A stretch of 64,000 nucleotides of DNA from JABMMZ01 sp044368575 (GCA_044368575.1 JBIPPH010000002.1:1-64000), one strand, 5' to 3'. Shown: positions 18,306 through 26,088, numbered from the stretch's first letter. The notes: generated from the sequence alone by a model not told the origin. Numbers and translations: made by a program.

Positions 18306-18432
18306 CCCTCAAAAAAACCATGAACTTGTTCATGGTTTTTTATTTTGTATAAGTCCTCGTCAAGCTCGCTTGTAAGAGGATGTTACAAAATAAAAAGCAA
18401 GCGACGATAGTCGATTGTTTTTTGAGGGAAGG
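18303..18432 (+). other. Cloverleaf-like structured element fused to the tRNA-Cys 3' end
   Basis: Four nested or adjacent stems can be read by eye. P1: CCTCCCTCAAAAAA (18303-18316) with TTTTTTGAGGGAAGG (18418-18432), one bulged A. P2: CCATGAAC/GTTCATGG (18318-18325/18328-18335). P3: TTTTTATTTTGTA/TACAAAATAAAAA (18337-18349/18384-18396), 13 bp perfect, capped by CCTC/GAGG and AAG/CTT. P4: CAAGCGAC/GTCGATTG (18398-18405/18410-18417), one mismatch. Together they form a closed multibranch fold. P1 includes the last tRNA bases. Whether it acts as RNA, as DNA cruciform or is a mobile-repeat remnant is unknown. Confidence 0.6.
18311..18341 (+). terminator. Rho-independent terminator of tRNA-Cys
   Basis: A stem CCATGAAC/GTTCATGG with a TT loop, preceded by seven A and followed by six T, directly after the tRNA. 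The flanking A and T runs extend the stem, so it could also end transcription from the other strand. It is stem P2 of the larger fold. Confidence 0.75.
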
Positions 18433-18539
18433 CTACACCACACCAGGATATCCAATCCGCCTCATGTCAAGCTCGCTTGTAAATGGCGTTGGGGCATAAA
18501 AAATTCTGCGACAGCAGAAGGTTTTTTGAGGGAAGGCTA
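18359..18539 (+). repeat. Two direct repeat units with conserved edges and different internal hairpins
   Basis: A 17-mer (GTCAAGCTCGCTTGTAA) occurs at 18359-18375 and 18466-18482, and a 19-mer (GTTTTTTGAGGGAAGGCTA) at 18417-18435 and 18521-18539, in the same order and about 105 bases apart. Between them each unit has 'ATAAAAA' followed by an unrelated hairpin: CAAGCGAC/GTCGATTG in the first and TTCTGC/GCAGAA (18504-18509/18514-18519) in the second. The constant borders with changing stems suggest selection on structure, or recombination between hairpins. Confidence 0.75.
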
Positions 18540-18606
18540 AATAACAGAGTGAGAATGAGAGTGAGAGTGAGAGCTGCAATGTCTCTAGTTTAACATCTTT
18601 TTTCGT

Positions 18607-18640
18607 CTCGAGGGTGTTCTTCACCCTCGAGTATTTTTTT
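18607..18640 (+). terminator. Terminator-like hairpin inside the MITE-like element
   Basis: Perfect 10-bp stem CTCGAGGGTG/CACCCTCGAG (18607-18616/18622-18631), loop TTCTT, followed by TATTTTTTTT. The geometry is that of an intrinsic terminator on the plus strand, but no plus-strand gene ends nearby (tRNA-Cys is ~300 bases away with its own terminator). Its apical sequence is the reverse complement of that in the hairpin at 18705-18729. Confidence 0.6.
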
Positions 18641-18704
18641 TAAATCATTTAACCGCGATTAATCTGGTTGGTGTTGTCACCAAACATATTGTATCACCAT
18701 TCTC

Positions 18705-18790
18705 GTTTGGTGTGAAGAACACACCAAACACATTTTAGTGTAAGTGCAAGTGTGATTCCGAGAGCGAAGACAAATACCCCCGCTCTCGGA
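18705..18790. repeat. Pair of perfect 10-bp hairpins
   Basis: Hairpin one: GTTTGGTGTG (18705-18714), loop AAGAA, CACACCAAAC (18720-18729). Hairpin two: TCCGAGAGCG (18757-18766), 14-base loop, CGCTCTCGGA (18781-18790). Both stems are perfect. Neither has a T tract typical of terminators. They form part of the MITE-like element. Confidence 0.7.
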
Positions 18791-18847
18791 GTCTCCTCCG
18801 AATCTGTCAATACAGAGAAGGAGGACTCTCATTCTCACTCTGAATAG

Positions 18848-19318
18848 CTATTCTATCTCAAAGAAAATAGGCAAGCGCATTTTGGCTTTAACGGGTTTGC
18901 CATTATTGGAGGCAGGTGTCCATTGTCCGTTTGTTAATTTGACGACCCGAATGGCTTCGTCAATTAAATCAGGATGTTGTTTGTCCGCATTGGGGCATGA
19001 TATGTTAGATACTTTTCCGGCAGTGTCAACTACAAAATCGATCAACACTTTTCCGCTAATGCCTTTATCCAAAGCCTTAGGTGGATACTTGATTTGATTG
19101 GTAATGAACTGACTTAAGGCAGACATACCCCCTTTGAAATTAGGCATCACCTCAGCAACAACTAATGGGGCTTGCGTTTTTACTGTATCAAGCTGTGCGG
19201 TTGACAAGTCACCAGCAATTGATTTTTTGAGGGAATCTGATGTATTGGCTGCGGCAGATGGCATGCCCAATACCATTGAAAACCCAAACACAAGGGCGAA
19301 TAAGATTAAACGAATCAT
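18848..19318 (-). CDS. TonB C-terminal domain protein (energy-transducer-like)
   Basis: I choose the ATG at 19318 (156 residues, starting MIRLILFALVFGFSMVLG), because the alternative TTG at 19330 lies inside the -7 promoter box. A signal peptide or anchor covers about 1-22. Residues of about 60-155 are a TonB C-terminal domain: 'MPNFKGGMSALSQFITNQIKYP', 'GISGKVLIDFVVDTAGKV' and 'WTPASNNGKPVKAKMRLPIFFEI'. The proline-rich spacer of a classical TonB is missing and there are no ExbB/D genes nearby, so it may be a periplasmic stand-alone TonB_C protein rather than a transducer. Confidence 0.82.
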   Translation of the reverse strand: MIRLILFALVFGFSMVLGMPSAAANTSDSLKKSIAGDLSTAQLDTVKTQAPLVVAEVMPNFKGGMSALSQFITNQIKYPPKALDKGISGKVLIDFVVDTAGKVSNISCPNADKQHPDLIDEAIRVVKLTNGQWTPASNNGKPVKAKMRLPIFFEIE

Positions 19319-19327
19319 AAGGTATTT

Positions 19328-19335
19328 CAAAGATA
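19328..19335 (-). promoter_or_regulatory. -7 box for the TonB-domain gene
   Basis: TATCTTTG on the minus strand matches TAnnTTTG and ends nine bases before the ATG at 19318. It overlaps an in-frame TTG, which argues against that TTG as the start. Confidence 0.55.
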
Positions 19336-19407
19336 ATCAGCAGATGTGGCATTTGCAAAACTTGTATTTTCAAGATTTTTTATCAATCTTTGAAGTGAGC
19401 TAAAGCC

Positions 19408-20157
19408 TTGAACAACAACAAAACACATATCTATTTCGCTTCTGATTTCCATTTGGGTGTACCAAGTTTTGAAGCTTCTCTTGAAAGAGAAAAAAAGATT
19501 TGTGCTTGGCTCGATGCCATTGCACCAAATGCTAAAGCGCTGTATTTAGTAGGTGATATTTTTGATTTTTGGTACGAATACAAACAAGTAGTTCCTAAAG
19601 GCTTTACCCGATTATTAGGCAAATTAGCCCACTTAAGTGACCAAGGGCTTAAAATCTATTTTTTTAAGGGCAACCACGACATGTGGACCTTTGGGTATCT
19701 AGAACAAGAAATTGGATTAAAAGTCATAGATGCAGAACACACTTTTACAGCAGGTCAAAAAACCTTTTATGTGCATCATGGTGACGGCGTTGGCCCTGGA
19801 GACAAGGGTTACAAATTCATAAAACGCATTTTCAGACATCCTTTAAGCATTAAACTATTTGGATTTTTACACCCAAGAATTGGTGTAGGTTTAGCGCAAT
19901 ACTTATCTCGAAAAAGCAGAATCAGTCAAGGGCAAAACGACAAGCAATACAAAGGGGATGAGAATGAGTTCATCGTTCAACATTGCAAACAGATACTTAC
20001 CCATACCCACTATGATTACTTTGTATGTGGGCACAGACACTTTCCTATTACCTTGGCTTTGAATGAACAATCAAGCTATATCAATTTAGGCGAATGGGTA
20101 AATGATTTTACCTATGCAGAATTCAATGGTGAAACCCTTGAGCTAAAACACTTTTAG
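19408..20157 (+). CDS. lpxH: UDP-2,3-diacylglucosamine hydrolase-like metallophosphoesterase
   Basis: 249 residues. Calcineurin-like metal motifs are in order: SDFHLG (12-17), GDIFDFW near 49-55, GNHD near 88, 'HHGDG' near 122 and 'GHRH' near 209. The GDIFDFW and 'YVHHGDGVGPGD' segments are typical of LpxH/LpxH2, which cleaves UDP-diacylglucosamine to lipid X in lipid A synthesis at the inner membrane. The only in-frame start I find is TTG at 19408, because a TGA lies four codons upstream. It is directly followed by the next gene (stop TAG abuts ATG). Confidence 0.87.
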   Translation: MNNNKTHIYFASDFHLGVPSFEASLEREKKICAWLDAIAPNAKALYLVGDIFDFWYEYKQVVPKGFTRLLGKLAHLSDQGLKIYFFKGNHDMWTFGYLEQEIGLKVIDAEHTFTAGQKTFYVHHGDGVGPGDKGYKFIKRIFRHPLSIKLFGFLHPRIGVGLAQYLSRKSRISQGQNDKQYKGDENEFIVQHCKQILTHTHYDYFVCGHRHFPITLALNEQSSYINLGEWVNDFTYAEFNGETLELKHF

Positions 20158-20976
20158 ATGCCCTTTAAACTCTGTTTTTTGACCCTGTGCTTACTTGGCT
20201 TTGGCCAAACGCATGCCATGCAAAGTGCTGATACCATACCTATGCAAGCCAATTGCAAAATGAGCGTTGATAATTTGGGCAATTGCTTCATTGTAACCCC
20301 ACAAAACGACATCATTAAGTACAATGTTCAAGGCCAAAAAACGGCCAGTAACAATGTTAAATTATTAGGCAATATCGCGTCAATAGATGTTAGCAATCCC
20401 TTTGAAATTTTTGTGTTTTATAGAGATCAAAATCAATTATTGATACTTGACAATATGCTCAATATTCAATCGCAAATTGATCTTGACCCAACCGGTATTT
20501 TGCAAATAGCATGCTTAGCCAGGAGCTCAGACAATCAAATCTGGCTTTATGACATGAGTGATTTCAAATTAAAGAAATACAACAAAGCACTTGAACTATT
20601 ACTTGAAAGCCCTGCCTTCAACACCTTACAAATCGCTGAAACCATCCAGCCAAAACAAATTCTAGACGTTAACACACAAATTTTTGTATTGAATCAACAA
20701 CAAATATTGAGTTTTGATGTATACGCCAACTACAACAAATTGGTATTAGTTGATACCCTCTATCAAATGTATTGGCAAAGCCCACATATTTGCTATCAAA
20801 AGCAAGGCGAATGGATGCAGTACAATCCCCTCAATTGGCAAATTCAAAAGTATGCATTGGACTTGCCTAAAAACGCCCAAATGGCTTATAAGACCGAAGA
20901 AAATGTGTACATTTTAAGCAGCGATTGTTTAATTTTGCGACGCTTGAATAAAGGGAATACCCCATCGAGTAAATAG
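20158..20976 (+). CDS. Exported protein of unknown function, propeller-like
   Basis: 272 residues with a signal peptide (about 1-21, cleavage near THA-MQ). I do not recognise a named family. The regular pattern of short beta strands with aromatic and asparagine turns ('NDIIKYNVQGQK', 'NQLLILDNMLNIQ', 'NQIWLYDMSDFKLKKYN') suggests a small beta-propeller. It begins at the base after the lpxH stop and ends five bases before prfA, so the three genes form an operon. Confidence 0.75.
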   Translation: MPFKLCFLTLCLLGFGQTHAMQSADTIPMQANCKMSVDNLGNCFIVTPQNDIIKYNVQGQKTASNNVKLLGNIASIDVSNPFEIFVFYRDQNQLLILDNMLNIQSQIDLDPTGILQIACLARSSDNQIWLYDMSDFKLKKYNKALELLLESPAFNTLQIAETIQPKQILDVNTQIFVLNQQQILSFDVYANYNKLVLVDTLYQMYWQSPHICYQKQGEWMQYNPLNWQIQKYALDLPKNAQMAYKTEENVYILSSDCLILRRLNKGNTPSSK

Positions 20977-20981
20977 ACAAG

Positions 20982-22052
20982 ATGATTGAAAAATTTGACG
21001 CCATTGAGGCCAGGTATAAAGAAGTTGAATTGCTATTGAGCAACTCTGATACAATGCAAGACATGAAACGTTTTGCTCAGCTCAATAAAGAATACAGCGA
21101 GTTAAAAGAAGTTGTAGACACCTTCATTGAATACCGCAACGTGTTGAATCACCACCAACAAGCCAAAGACATTATCGCCAATGAAAAAGACCAAGAGCTT
21201 AAAGAAATGGCGCGATTAGAAGCTGATGAAATGGGTGAAAAACTGGTGGTGTTGGAGGAAAAAATTAAATTGTTATTAATACCAAAAGATCCTGAAGACG
21301 CTAAAAATGCGATCATAGAAATTAGAGCAGGAACAGGTGGTGATGAAGCCAGTTTATTTGCAGGTGACCTCATGAAAATGTACATGCGTTACTGTGAAAA
21401 CAGAGGCTGGAAAGTAGAAGTCATGGATGAAAACGAAGGCACTGCAGGTGGATACAAAGAAGTCATTTTAGAAGTAAGTGGCAGCAATGTTTATGGCGAT
21501 TTAAAATACGAAAGTGGTGTTCACCGTGTTCAAAGGGTGCCTAAAACTGAAAGTCAAGGCCGTGTACACACATCTGCTGCTACAGTAGCGGTTTTACCAG
21601 AAGCTGAAGAAGTTGATGTGCAATTAAACCCAGCCGATATTGAAATGCAAACCAGCCGAAGTGGTGGCGCAGGTGGACAGAACGTAAACAAAGTTGAAAC
21701 CAAGGTGCAATTGACCCACAAACCCTCTGGAATAGTGGTAGTGTGTCAGGTAGAGCGATCTCAATTAGGCAACAGAGAAAGGGCTATGCAAATGCTTAGA
21801 ACGAAACTCTATGAAAAAGCCTTAGAAGAACACAACTCTAAAATTGCAAGTACGCGTAAAACCCTTGTTGCCAGTGGTGACAGAAGTGCTAAAATCAGAA
21901 CCTATAATTTTCCTCAAAGCCGTGTAACTGATCATAGAATCAATTTAACTGTATACGCTTTAGATAGCTTTCTATCAGGCGAAATTCAAGGGATGTTAGA
22001 TGCGCTCAAAGTAGCTGAAAATGCTGAGCGTATGCAAGAAGGCAGTAACTAA
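20982..22052 (+). CDS. prfA: Peptide chain release factor 1
   Basis: 356 residues. The catalytic GGQ loop (SGGAGGQNVNK) is near residue 230. The region 'RVQRVPKTESQGRVHTSAAT' contains the PxT tripeptide (here PKT) that reads UAA/UAG, which separates RF1 from RF2 (SPF). It hydrolyses peptidyl-tRNA at stop codons. The methylase that modifies its GGQ glutamine, PrmC, is at 44165 and not linked. Third gene of the lpxH operon. Confidence 0.97.
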   Translation: MIEKFDAIEARYKEVELLLSNSDTMQDMKRFAQLNKEYSELKEVVDTFIEYRNVLNHHQQAKDIIANEKDQELKEMARLEADEMGEKLVVLEEKIKLLLIPKDPEDAKNAIIEIRAGTGGDEASLFAGDLMKMYMRYCENRGWKVEVMDENEGTAGGYKEVILEVSGSNVYGDLKYESGVHRVQRVPKTESQGRVHTSAATVAVLPEAEEVDVQLNPADIEMQTSRSGGAGGQNVNKVETKVQLTHKPSGIVVVCQVERSQLGNRERAMQMLRTKLYEKALEEHNSKIASTRKTLVASGDRSAKIRTYNFPQSRVTDHRINLTVYALDSFLSGEIQGMLDALKVAENAERMQEGSN

Positions 22053-22055
22053 AGA

Positions 22056-22166
22056 CTATACACCAGCAGCGTGCTGCTCTGTACCATTACCATCTTTACG
22101 AATGGGTTTTTCAACCGCTCTGCGACGGCTTTTGGTCTTGTCAGAATATTGCTTTTGGCTACTCAT
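22056..22166 (-). CDS. Possible small basic protein (36 residues)
   Basis: An ATG at 22166 opens a 36-codon frame ending in TAG. It reads MSSQKQYSDKTKSRRRAVEKP at the start (first 20 residues strongly basic) and ends GNGTEQHAAGV. It occupies the otherwise empty 221-base gap between prfA and the FAD-oxidoreductase gene. The basic composition is like a small RNA- or ribosome-binding protein, but I do not recognise a family and I see no strong promoter box. It could be a chance frame. Confidence 0.4.
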   Translation of the reverse strand: MSSQKQYSDKTKSRRRAVEKPIRKDGNGTEQHAAGV

Positions 22167-22273
22167 GGTCTTTAAGAGTCAACAAGAATTGGTATTCAAT
22201 TATTGTGCCCATTTACGTATTAGACGCTAAAAAACGCAAAACGTTTCACGCAGTTGAAAAAAAAATACAAAGA

Positions 22274-23578
22274 TTAGAATTTACCCGACAAAAAGTCATT
22301 TGCCATGCGTTTGCCCTCTCTAACGGCATAATTAGTGCCTCTGTCTTCAGGGTAAATTTGCGCCATTGAATTGATGTAAACAGTTGGAATAGGCGTCTTA
22401 AAGCCTGGAATGATCTGGCTGTAATGCTTAGTTACCAATGGTTGAGAATAAGGCTCTTTCCAAACATGGTATTGGATTACCCAATCCTGATTAAAGTCTG
22501 GGAACATCTTTTGAATGAATGGAATGGCGTATTGATAAAACGCCTCAGGGGTCATGTTGTAGAGGGTTTCATCTGTAGGCAAGTACTTTGATAAATAGAC
22601 AATGTGACGGCCTTTATAGGTCTCTGTTGGTTCAAAATTGGTGTGTTCTATGATGCCCACAAATGGAAAGCCTGGATCATTCACATTCAACCAATAAATC
22701 TCGCTTAAACTCTTATTGAGCTCAAGGGTTAAACAAACATTACCAATGTACTGAATCGCTTCTAATTGATTAATGTAGGCGCCATCACAAGCAGACCTTA
22801 AAAGATTGGCTGCAATGGGCAAGGGTGTTGTGATTACTGTATGATCAGCTTGTGCAGTTGAGTTATCCGTAAATGTAATTGTGGCCTTGGCATCTATATG
22901 GGCTACCGCTTTGTTCAATTCCACTTTACCGCCATTGTTTTGTATGGCCTCCACCATAGACTCTGCCAATGAGGCAAAGCCCCCTTTGTAATAGGCTAAA
23001 AATTCTTTACCCTTTTCGCCTCTGCTGCCGCCTCTTAGTTTAAGTTTATTCCAAAACCAAACAGCTGAAACGGTTTCTGCATATCGACCGAATTTGCCTT
23101 TTAACAAAGGTTCCCAAACCACTTCATAGCCCTGTTTGCCACAGATTTTAATCAACCAGTCTTTGGCAGTAATGTTTTCTAAGCTCTTCCAATTTCTGAC
23201 CATACGAACAGCCAATACCACAAAGCCTAAACGAATGCGGTTAATGAAGTTAAGAGGTTTGAATTTTAATAAGTCTAAGGGCGAACTCAACCTGAAGAAT
23301 TGATTGGCATAATACATGCCTGTTCTGGTTGGTCTTACAATGATGTGATCTTCACGTTTCAAGTCTTTAATTAAGTCCATGATGTGTTGATCATTGGTAA
23401 ACCAATGGTGGTAAAATTTTTCGAGATGGGTACCTTCTACTTGATATGAACCAGCTAGACCGCCCACCTCCGCATCTTTTTCATATATGTTCACTTGCCA
23501 ACCCGCTTTTGATAAATAATATCCCAAGCTGAGTCCGGTAAACCCCGCACCTATTATACTGATTGATGGTTTTGTCAT
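22274..23578 (-). CDS. FAD-dependent oxidoreductase (protoporphyrinogen oxidase/amine oxidase-like)
   Basis: 434 residues. The Rossmann motif GAGFTGLSLGYYL starts at residue 10 and is followed by 'VNIYEKDAEVGGLAGS', the FAD-binding strand and GG doublet. The C-terminal 'AREGKRMANDF'-type helix, after 'YPEDRGTNYA', matches flavin amine-oxidase-like enzymes. In similar loci such enzymes are linked to glycolipid or polyprenyl modification; here it follows the GT2 gene by 6 bases. The substrate is unknown. The family also includes UDP-galactopyranose mutases and phytoene desaturases, but the sequence is closer to the generic group. Confidence 0.85.
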   Translation of the reverse strand: MTKPSISIIGAGFTGLSLGYYLSKAGWQVNIYEKDAEVGGLAGSYQVEGTHLEKFYHHWFTNDQHIMDLIKDLKREDHIIVRPTRTGMYYANQFFRLSSPLDLLKFKPLNFINRIRLGFVVLAVRMVRNWKSLENITAKDWLIKICGKQGYEVVWEPLLKGKFGRYAETVSAVWFWNKLKLRGGSRGEKGKEFLAYYKGGFASLAESMVEAIQNNGGKVELNKAVAHIDAKATITFTDNSTAQADHTVITTPLPIAANLLRSACDGAYINQLEAIQYIGNVCLTLELNKSLSEIYWLNVNDPGFPFVGIIEHTNFEPTETYKGRHIVYLSKYLPTDETLYNMTPEAFYQYAIPFIQKMFPDFNQDWVIQYHVWKEPYSQPLVTKHYSQIIPGFKTPIPTVYINSMAQIYPEDRGTNYAVREGKRMANDFLSGKF

Positions 23579-23584
23579 AGTGTT

Positions 23585-24520
23585 TTAGAACCCAAATTTA
23601 TCTCTGATAATGTACAATGGACGACGTTTGATTTCGCCATAAATACGGCCAACGTATTCGCCAATAATGCCCAATACAATTAAGATAAGACCGCCTATCA
23701 TTAAAACTGAGATCATTAAGAGGGTCCAACCTGGTACAAAATTCTCAGTAAACAAACGCATGTACAAAGCATACAGAATGCCTACAAATGCCGCTATTGA
23801 AGCTAAAAAGCCCACGAACGAGGCCATCTTTAAAGGCGTATTTGAAAACGATAAAATGGCATCGCTGGCCAATCTGAGCATTTTCTTCAATGGGTATTTG
23901 GTTGTACCGGCAAATCTGCTTTCTCTGTCGTATTCAACAGAAGTTTGATTGAAGCCTATCCATGCTACCATGCCTCTTACAAAACGATAGGTTTCACGCA
24001 TGCTTAAGAATTGGTCTAAAGCTTTTCTATCCATCAATCTGAAATCACCTGTATCTAATGGAATATCTACATCACTTAAGCGGTTGATGAATCTATAAAA
24101 ATACTTTGCTGTAAGCAATTTAAATGCGCTTTCGCCGGCTCTCTCTCTGCGTTTACCGTAAATCACATCAAACCCTTGTTCCCACTTTTCTATCATCTCA
24201 AGGATAACCTGTGGTGGATCTTGCAAATCTGCATCAATCACAACTGCCGCATCGCCAGTACACAAATCTAAGCCAGCAGTAATGGCAATTTGATGCCCAA
24301 AATTACGAGCAAAATTAATCCCCTTAACATGTTTGTCAGCAGCAACTGCTGCTTGAATCTGTTGCAAGGTGTTGTCTTTACTCCCATCGTTCACAAAAAT
24401 GAGTTCATAGGTATATTTCTGTGGATCTAATTGGGCTAAAGTATCGCTTAATCGTTTGTATGACTCTGCAAATACTTCTTGCTCATTGAAACAGGGAACA
24501 ACAACTGAGATTAATTTCAT
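23585..24520 (-). CDS. Family 2 glycosyltransferase, polyprenyl-phosphate type (GtrB/DPM-like)
   Basis: 311 residues. The N-terminal GT-A domain starts 'VVVPCFNEQEV', has 'NDGSKD' near 47, the DxD region 'VIDADLQDPPQ' near 95 and 'DTGDFRLMDRKAL' near 160. Two C-terminal transmembrane helices (about 232-255 and 265-290) are typical of bactoprenol-phosphate glucosyl- or mannosyltransferases, which load a sugar on undecaprenyl phosphate. It lies between pccB (5-base gap) and the FAD enzyme (6-base gap). Confidence 0.92.
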   Translation of the reverse strand: MKLISVVVPCFNEQEVFAESYKRLSDTLAQLDPQKYTYELIFVNDGSKDNTLQQIQAAVAADKHVKGINFARNFGHQIAITAGLDLCTGDAAVVIDADLQDPPQVILEMIEKWEQGFDVIYGKRRERAGESAFKLLTAKYFYRFINRLSDVDIPLDTGDFRLMDRKALDQFLSMRETYRFVRGMVAWIGFNQTSVEYDRESRFAGTTKYPLKKMLRLASDAILSFSNTPLKMASFVGFLASIAAFVGILYALYMRLFTENFVPGWTLLMISVLMIGGLILIVLGIIGEYVGRIYGEIKRRPLYIIRDKFGF

Positions 24521-24525
24521 AAGGC

Positions 24526-26088
24526 TTACAATGGAATATTACCGTGTTTTTTGCGCGGCAAGGTTTTAACTTTATTTTCAAGCATACTGAAAGCTGAAAT
24601 CAATTTAGATCTGGTTTCTTCAGGGAAAATGACTTCATCAATGAAACCGCGTTCTGCAGCTCTGTATGGATTGGCAAATATTTCAGCATATTCTGCTTCT
24701 TTTTCTTTCCAAGCTTGATTGGGATCATCAGCAGAACTGATGTCTTTTTTGAAGATGATTTCAGCTGCACCTTTTGCGCCCATCACAGCAATCTCTGCAC
24801 TTGGCCAAGCGTAGTTCATATCAGCGCCAATGTGTTTGCTATTCATAACGTCGTAAGCACCGCCGTAAGCTTTTCTAGTGATGACAGTAATACGCGGCAC
24901 AGTGGCTTCGCTAAAGGCGTATAACAACTTAGCCCCGTTGGTAATAATGGCATTCCATTCTTGATCTGTTCCTGGCAAGAAACCAGGTACATCTTCTAAA
25001 ACTAAAAGTGGAATGTTAAAGGCATCACAAAAACGAACAAATCTGGCCCCTTTAGTAGATGAATCAACATCCAACACCCCTGCTAAAGCTGCAGGATTGT
25101 TGGCCACAATACCAATGCTTTTACCAGCTAATCTGGCAAAGCCTACTAATATATTATCCGCAAAATTCTTATGTACTTCGAAGAAACTATTCTCATCCAC
25201 TATGCCTTCAATCACCTCGCGCATATCGTATGGTTGATTAGGATTTTCAGGCACTATTTTGCTGAGTTGTTCGCGCGTTTCGTTGCCAATTTGATAAGGT
25301 AAAGCAGGTGCTTTCTCTTCGCAATTTTGAGGCACATAAGACAATAACTGCTTAAGCCCTGTTAAACATGCTACTTCATTGGCAAATGCAAAATGAGCCA
25401 CACCAGATTTAGAAGAATGCACGGAAGCGCCGCCCAATTGTTCTGAACTCACTTCCTCGTTGGTAACTGTTTTAACCACGTTAGGCCCAGTCACAAACAT
25501 ATAACTACTGTTTTCAACCATGCCAATAAAATCTGTGATGGCAGGCGAATACACTGCACCACCGGCACACGGGCCCATGATGGCAGATATTTGAGGTATT
25601 ACCCCACTTGCAATAGTGTTTCTATAAAAGATATCGGCATAGCCACCCAAAGACACAACCCCTTCTTGAATTCTAGCGCCACCGCTATCGTTTAAGCCGA
25701 TAACTGGTGCGCCGTTTTGAAGCGCTAAGTCCATGATTTTGCAAATTTTCTCTGCGTGGGTTTCACTCAAAGAACCACCAAATACGGTAAAGTCTTGTGA
25801 AAACACATAGACCAATCTGCCGTGAATGGTACCGTAACCGGTTACTACACCATCCCCTAAAAACTTTTGATTTTGCATGCCAAAATCATTGCTGCGATGG
25901 GTTACAAAAGCGCCAATTTCATTGAAACTGTTTTCGTCCAATAAGAAGTGTATTCTTTCTCTGGCTGTTAGTTTGCCTTTGGCGTGTTGTGACTTGATTC
26001 TATCTTCGCCACCGCCCAATAAAGACGCTTGTCTTTTTTGCTCTAATAACGCTCTTTTATTCATATCTTTTTGTGTCTGAGCACTCAT
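24526..26088 (-). CDS. pccB: Acyl-CoA carboxylase carboxyltransferase (propionyl-CoA carboxylase beta)
   Basis: 520 residues, with the two-part crotonase-like carboxyltransferase fold. Conserved segments are 'GKLTARERIHFLLDENSF' near 40, 'DFTVFGGSLSETHAEKI' near 115, 'GARIQEGV' near 145, 'GPCAGGAVYSPAI' near 172 and 'RKAYGGAYDVMNSK' near 415. Substrate is probably propionyl-CoA; biotin carboxylase and biotin carrier subunits are not in the window. An alternative start at Met9 (MNKRALLEQK) is possible. It heads an operon with a GT2 and a flavoenzyme to which it has no obvious link. Confidence 0.92.
   Translation of the reverse strand: MSAQTQKDMNKRALLEQKRQASLLGGGEDRIKSQHAKGKLTARERIHFLLDENSFNEIGAFVTHRSNDFGMQNQKFLGDGVVTGYGTIHGRLVYVFSQDFTVFGGSLSETHAEKICKIMDLALQNGAPVIGLNDSGGARIQEGVVSLGGYADIFYRNTIASGVIPQISAIMGPCAGGAVYSPAITDFIGMVENSSYMFVTGPNVVKTVTNEEVSSEQLGGASVHSSKSGVAHFAFANEVACLTGLKQLLSYVPQNCEEKAPALPYQIGNETREQLSKIVPENPNQPYDMREVIEGIVDENSFFEVHKNFADNILVGFARLAGKSIGIVANNPAALAGVLDVDSSTKGARFVRFCDAFNIPLLVLEDVPGFLPGTDQEWNAIITNGAKLLYAFSEATVPRITVITRKAYGGAYDVMNSKHIGADMNYAWPSAEIAVMGAKGAAEIIFKKDISSADDPNQAWKEKEAEYAEIFANPYRAAERGFIDEVIFPEETRSKLISAFSMLENKVKTLPRKKHGNIPL

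Larger units (their letters stand above)
18545..18842. mobile_element. MITE-like non-coding element with 17-bp perfect terminal inverted repeats
   Basis: CAGAGTGAGAATGAGAG (18545-18561) and its exact reverse complement (18826-18842) bracket about 298 bases with no credible gene. Inside lie at least four hairpins: 18607-18631, 18668-18683, 18705-18729 and 18757-18790. The right part (about 18799-18840) is matched, in inverted orientation, at 60690-60738. No transposase is present, and only 'AA' is shared at the flanks, so a target-site duplication is not established. It lies between tRNA-Cys and the stop of the TonB-like gene. Confidence 0.5.

Noticed and set aside
18359..18539. Direct repeats considered as a short CRISPR array
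   Set aside because: Only two copies, repeats of 17 and 19 bases at ~105-base spacing, similar spacers and no cas genes.
18433..18624. 63-codon minus-strand frame in the tRNA-Cys/TonB gap
   Set aside because: It runs through duplicated hairpins and GAGTGA repeats; composition is repeat-driven with no promoter or conserved features.
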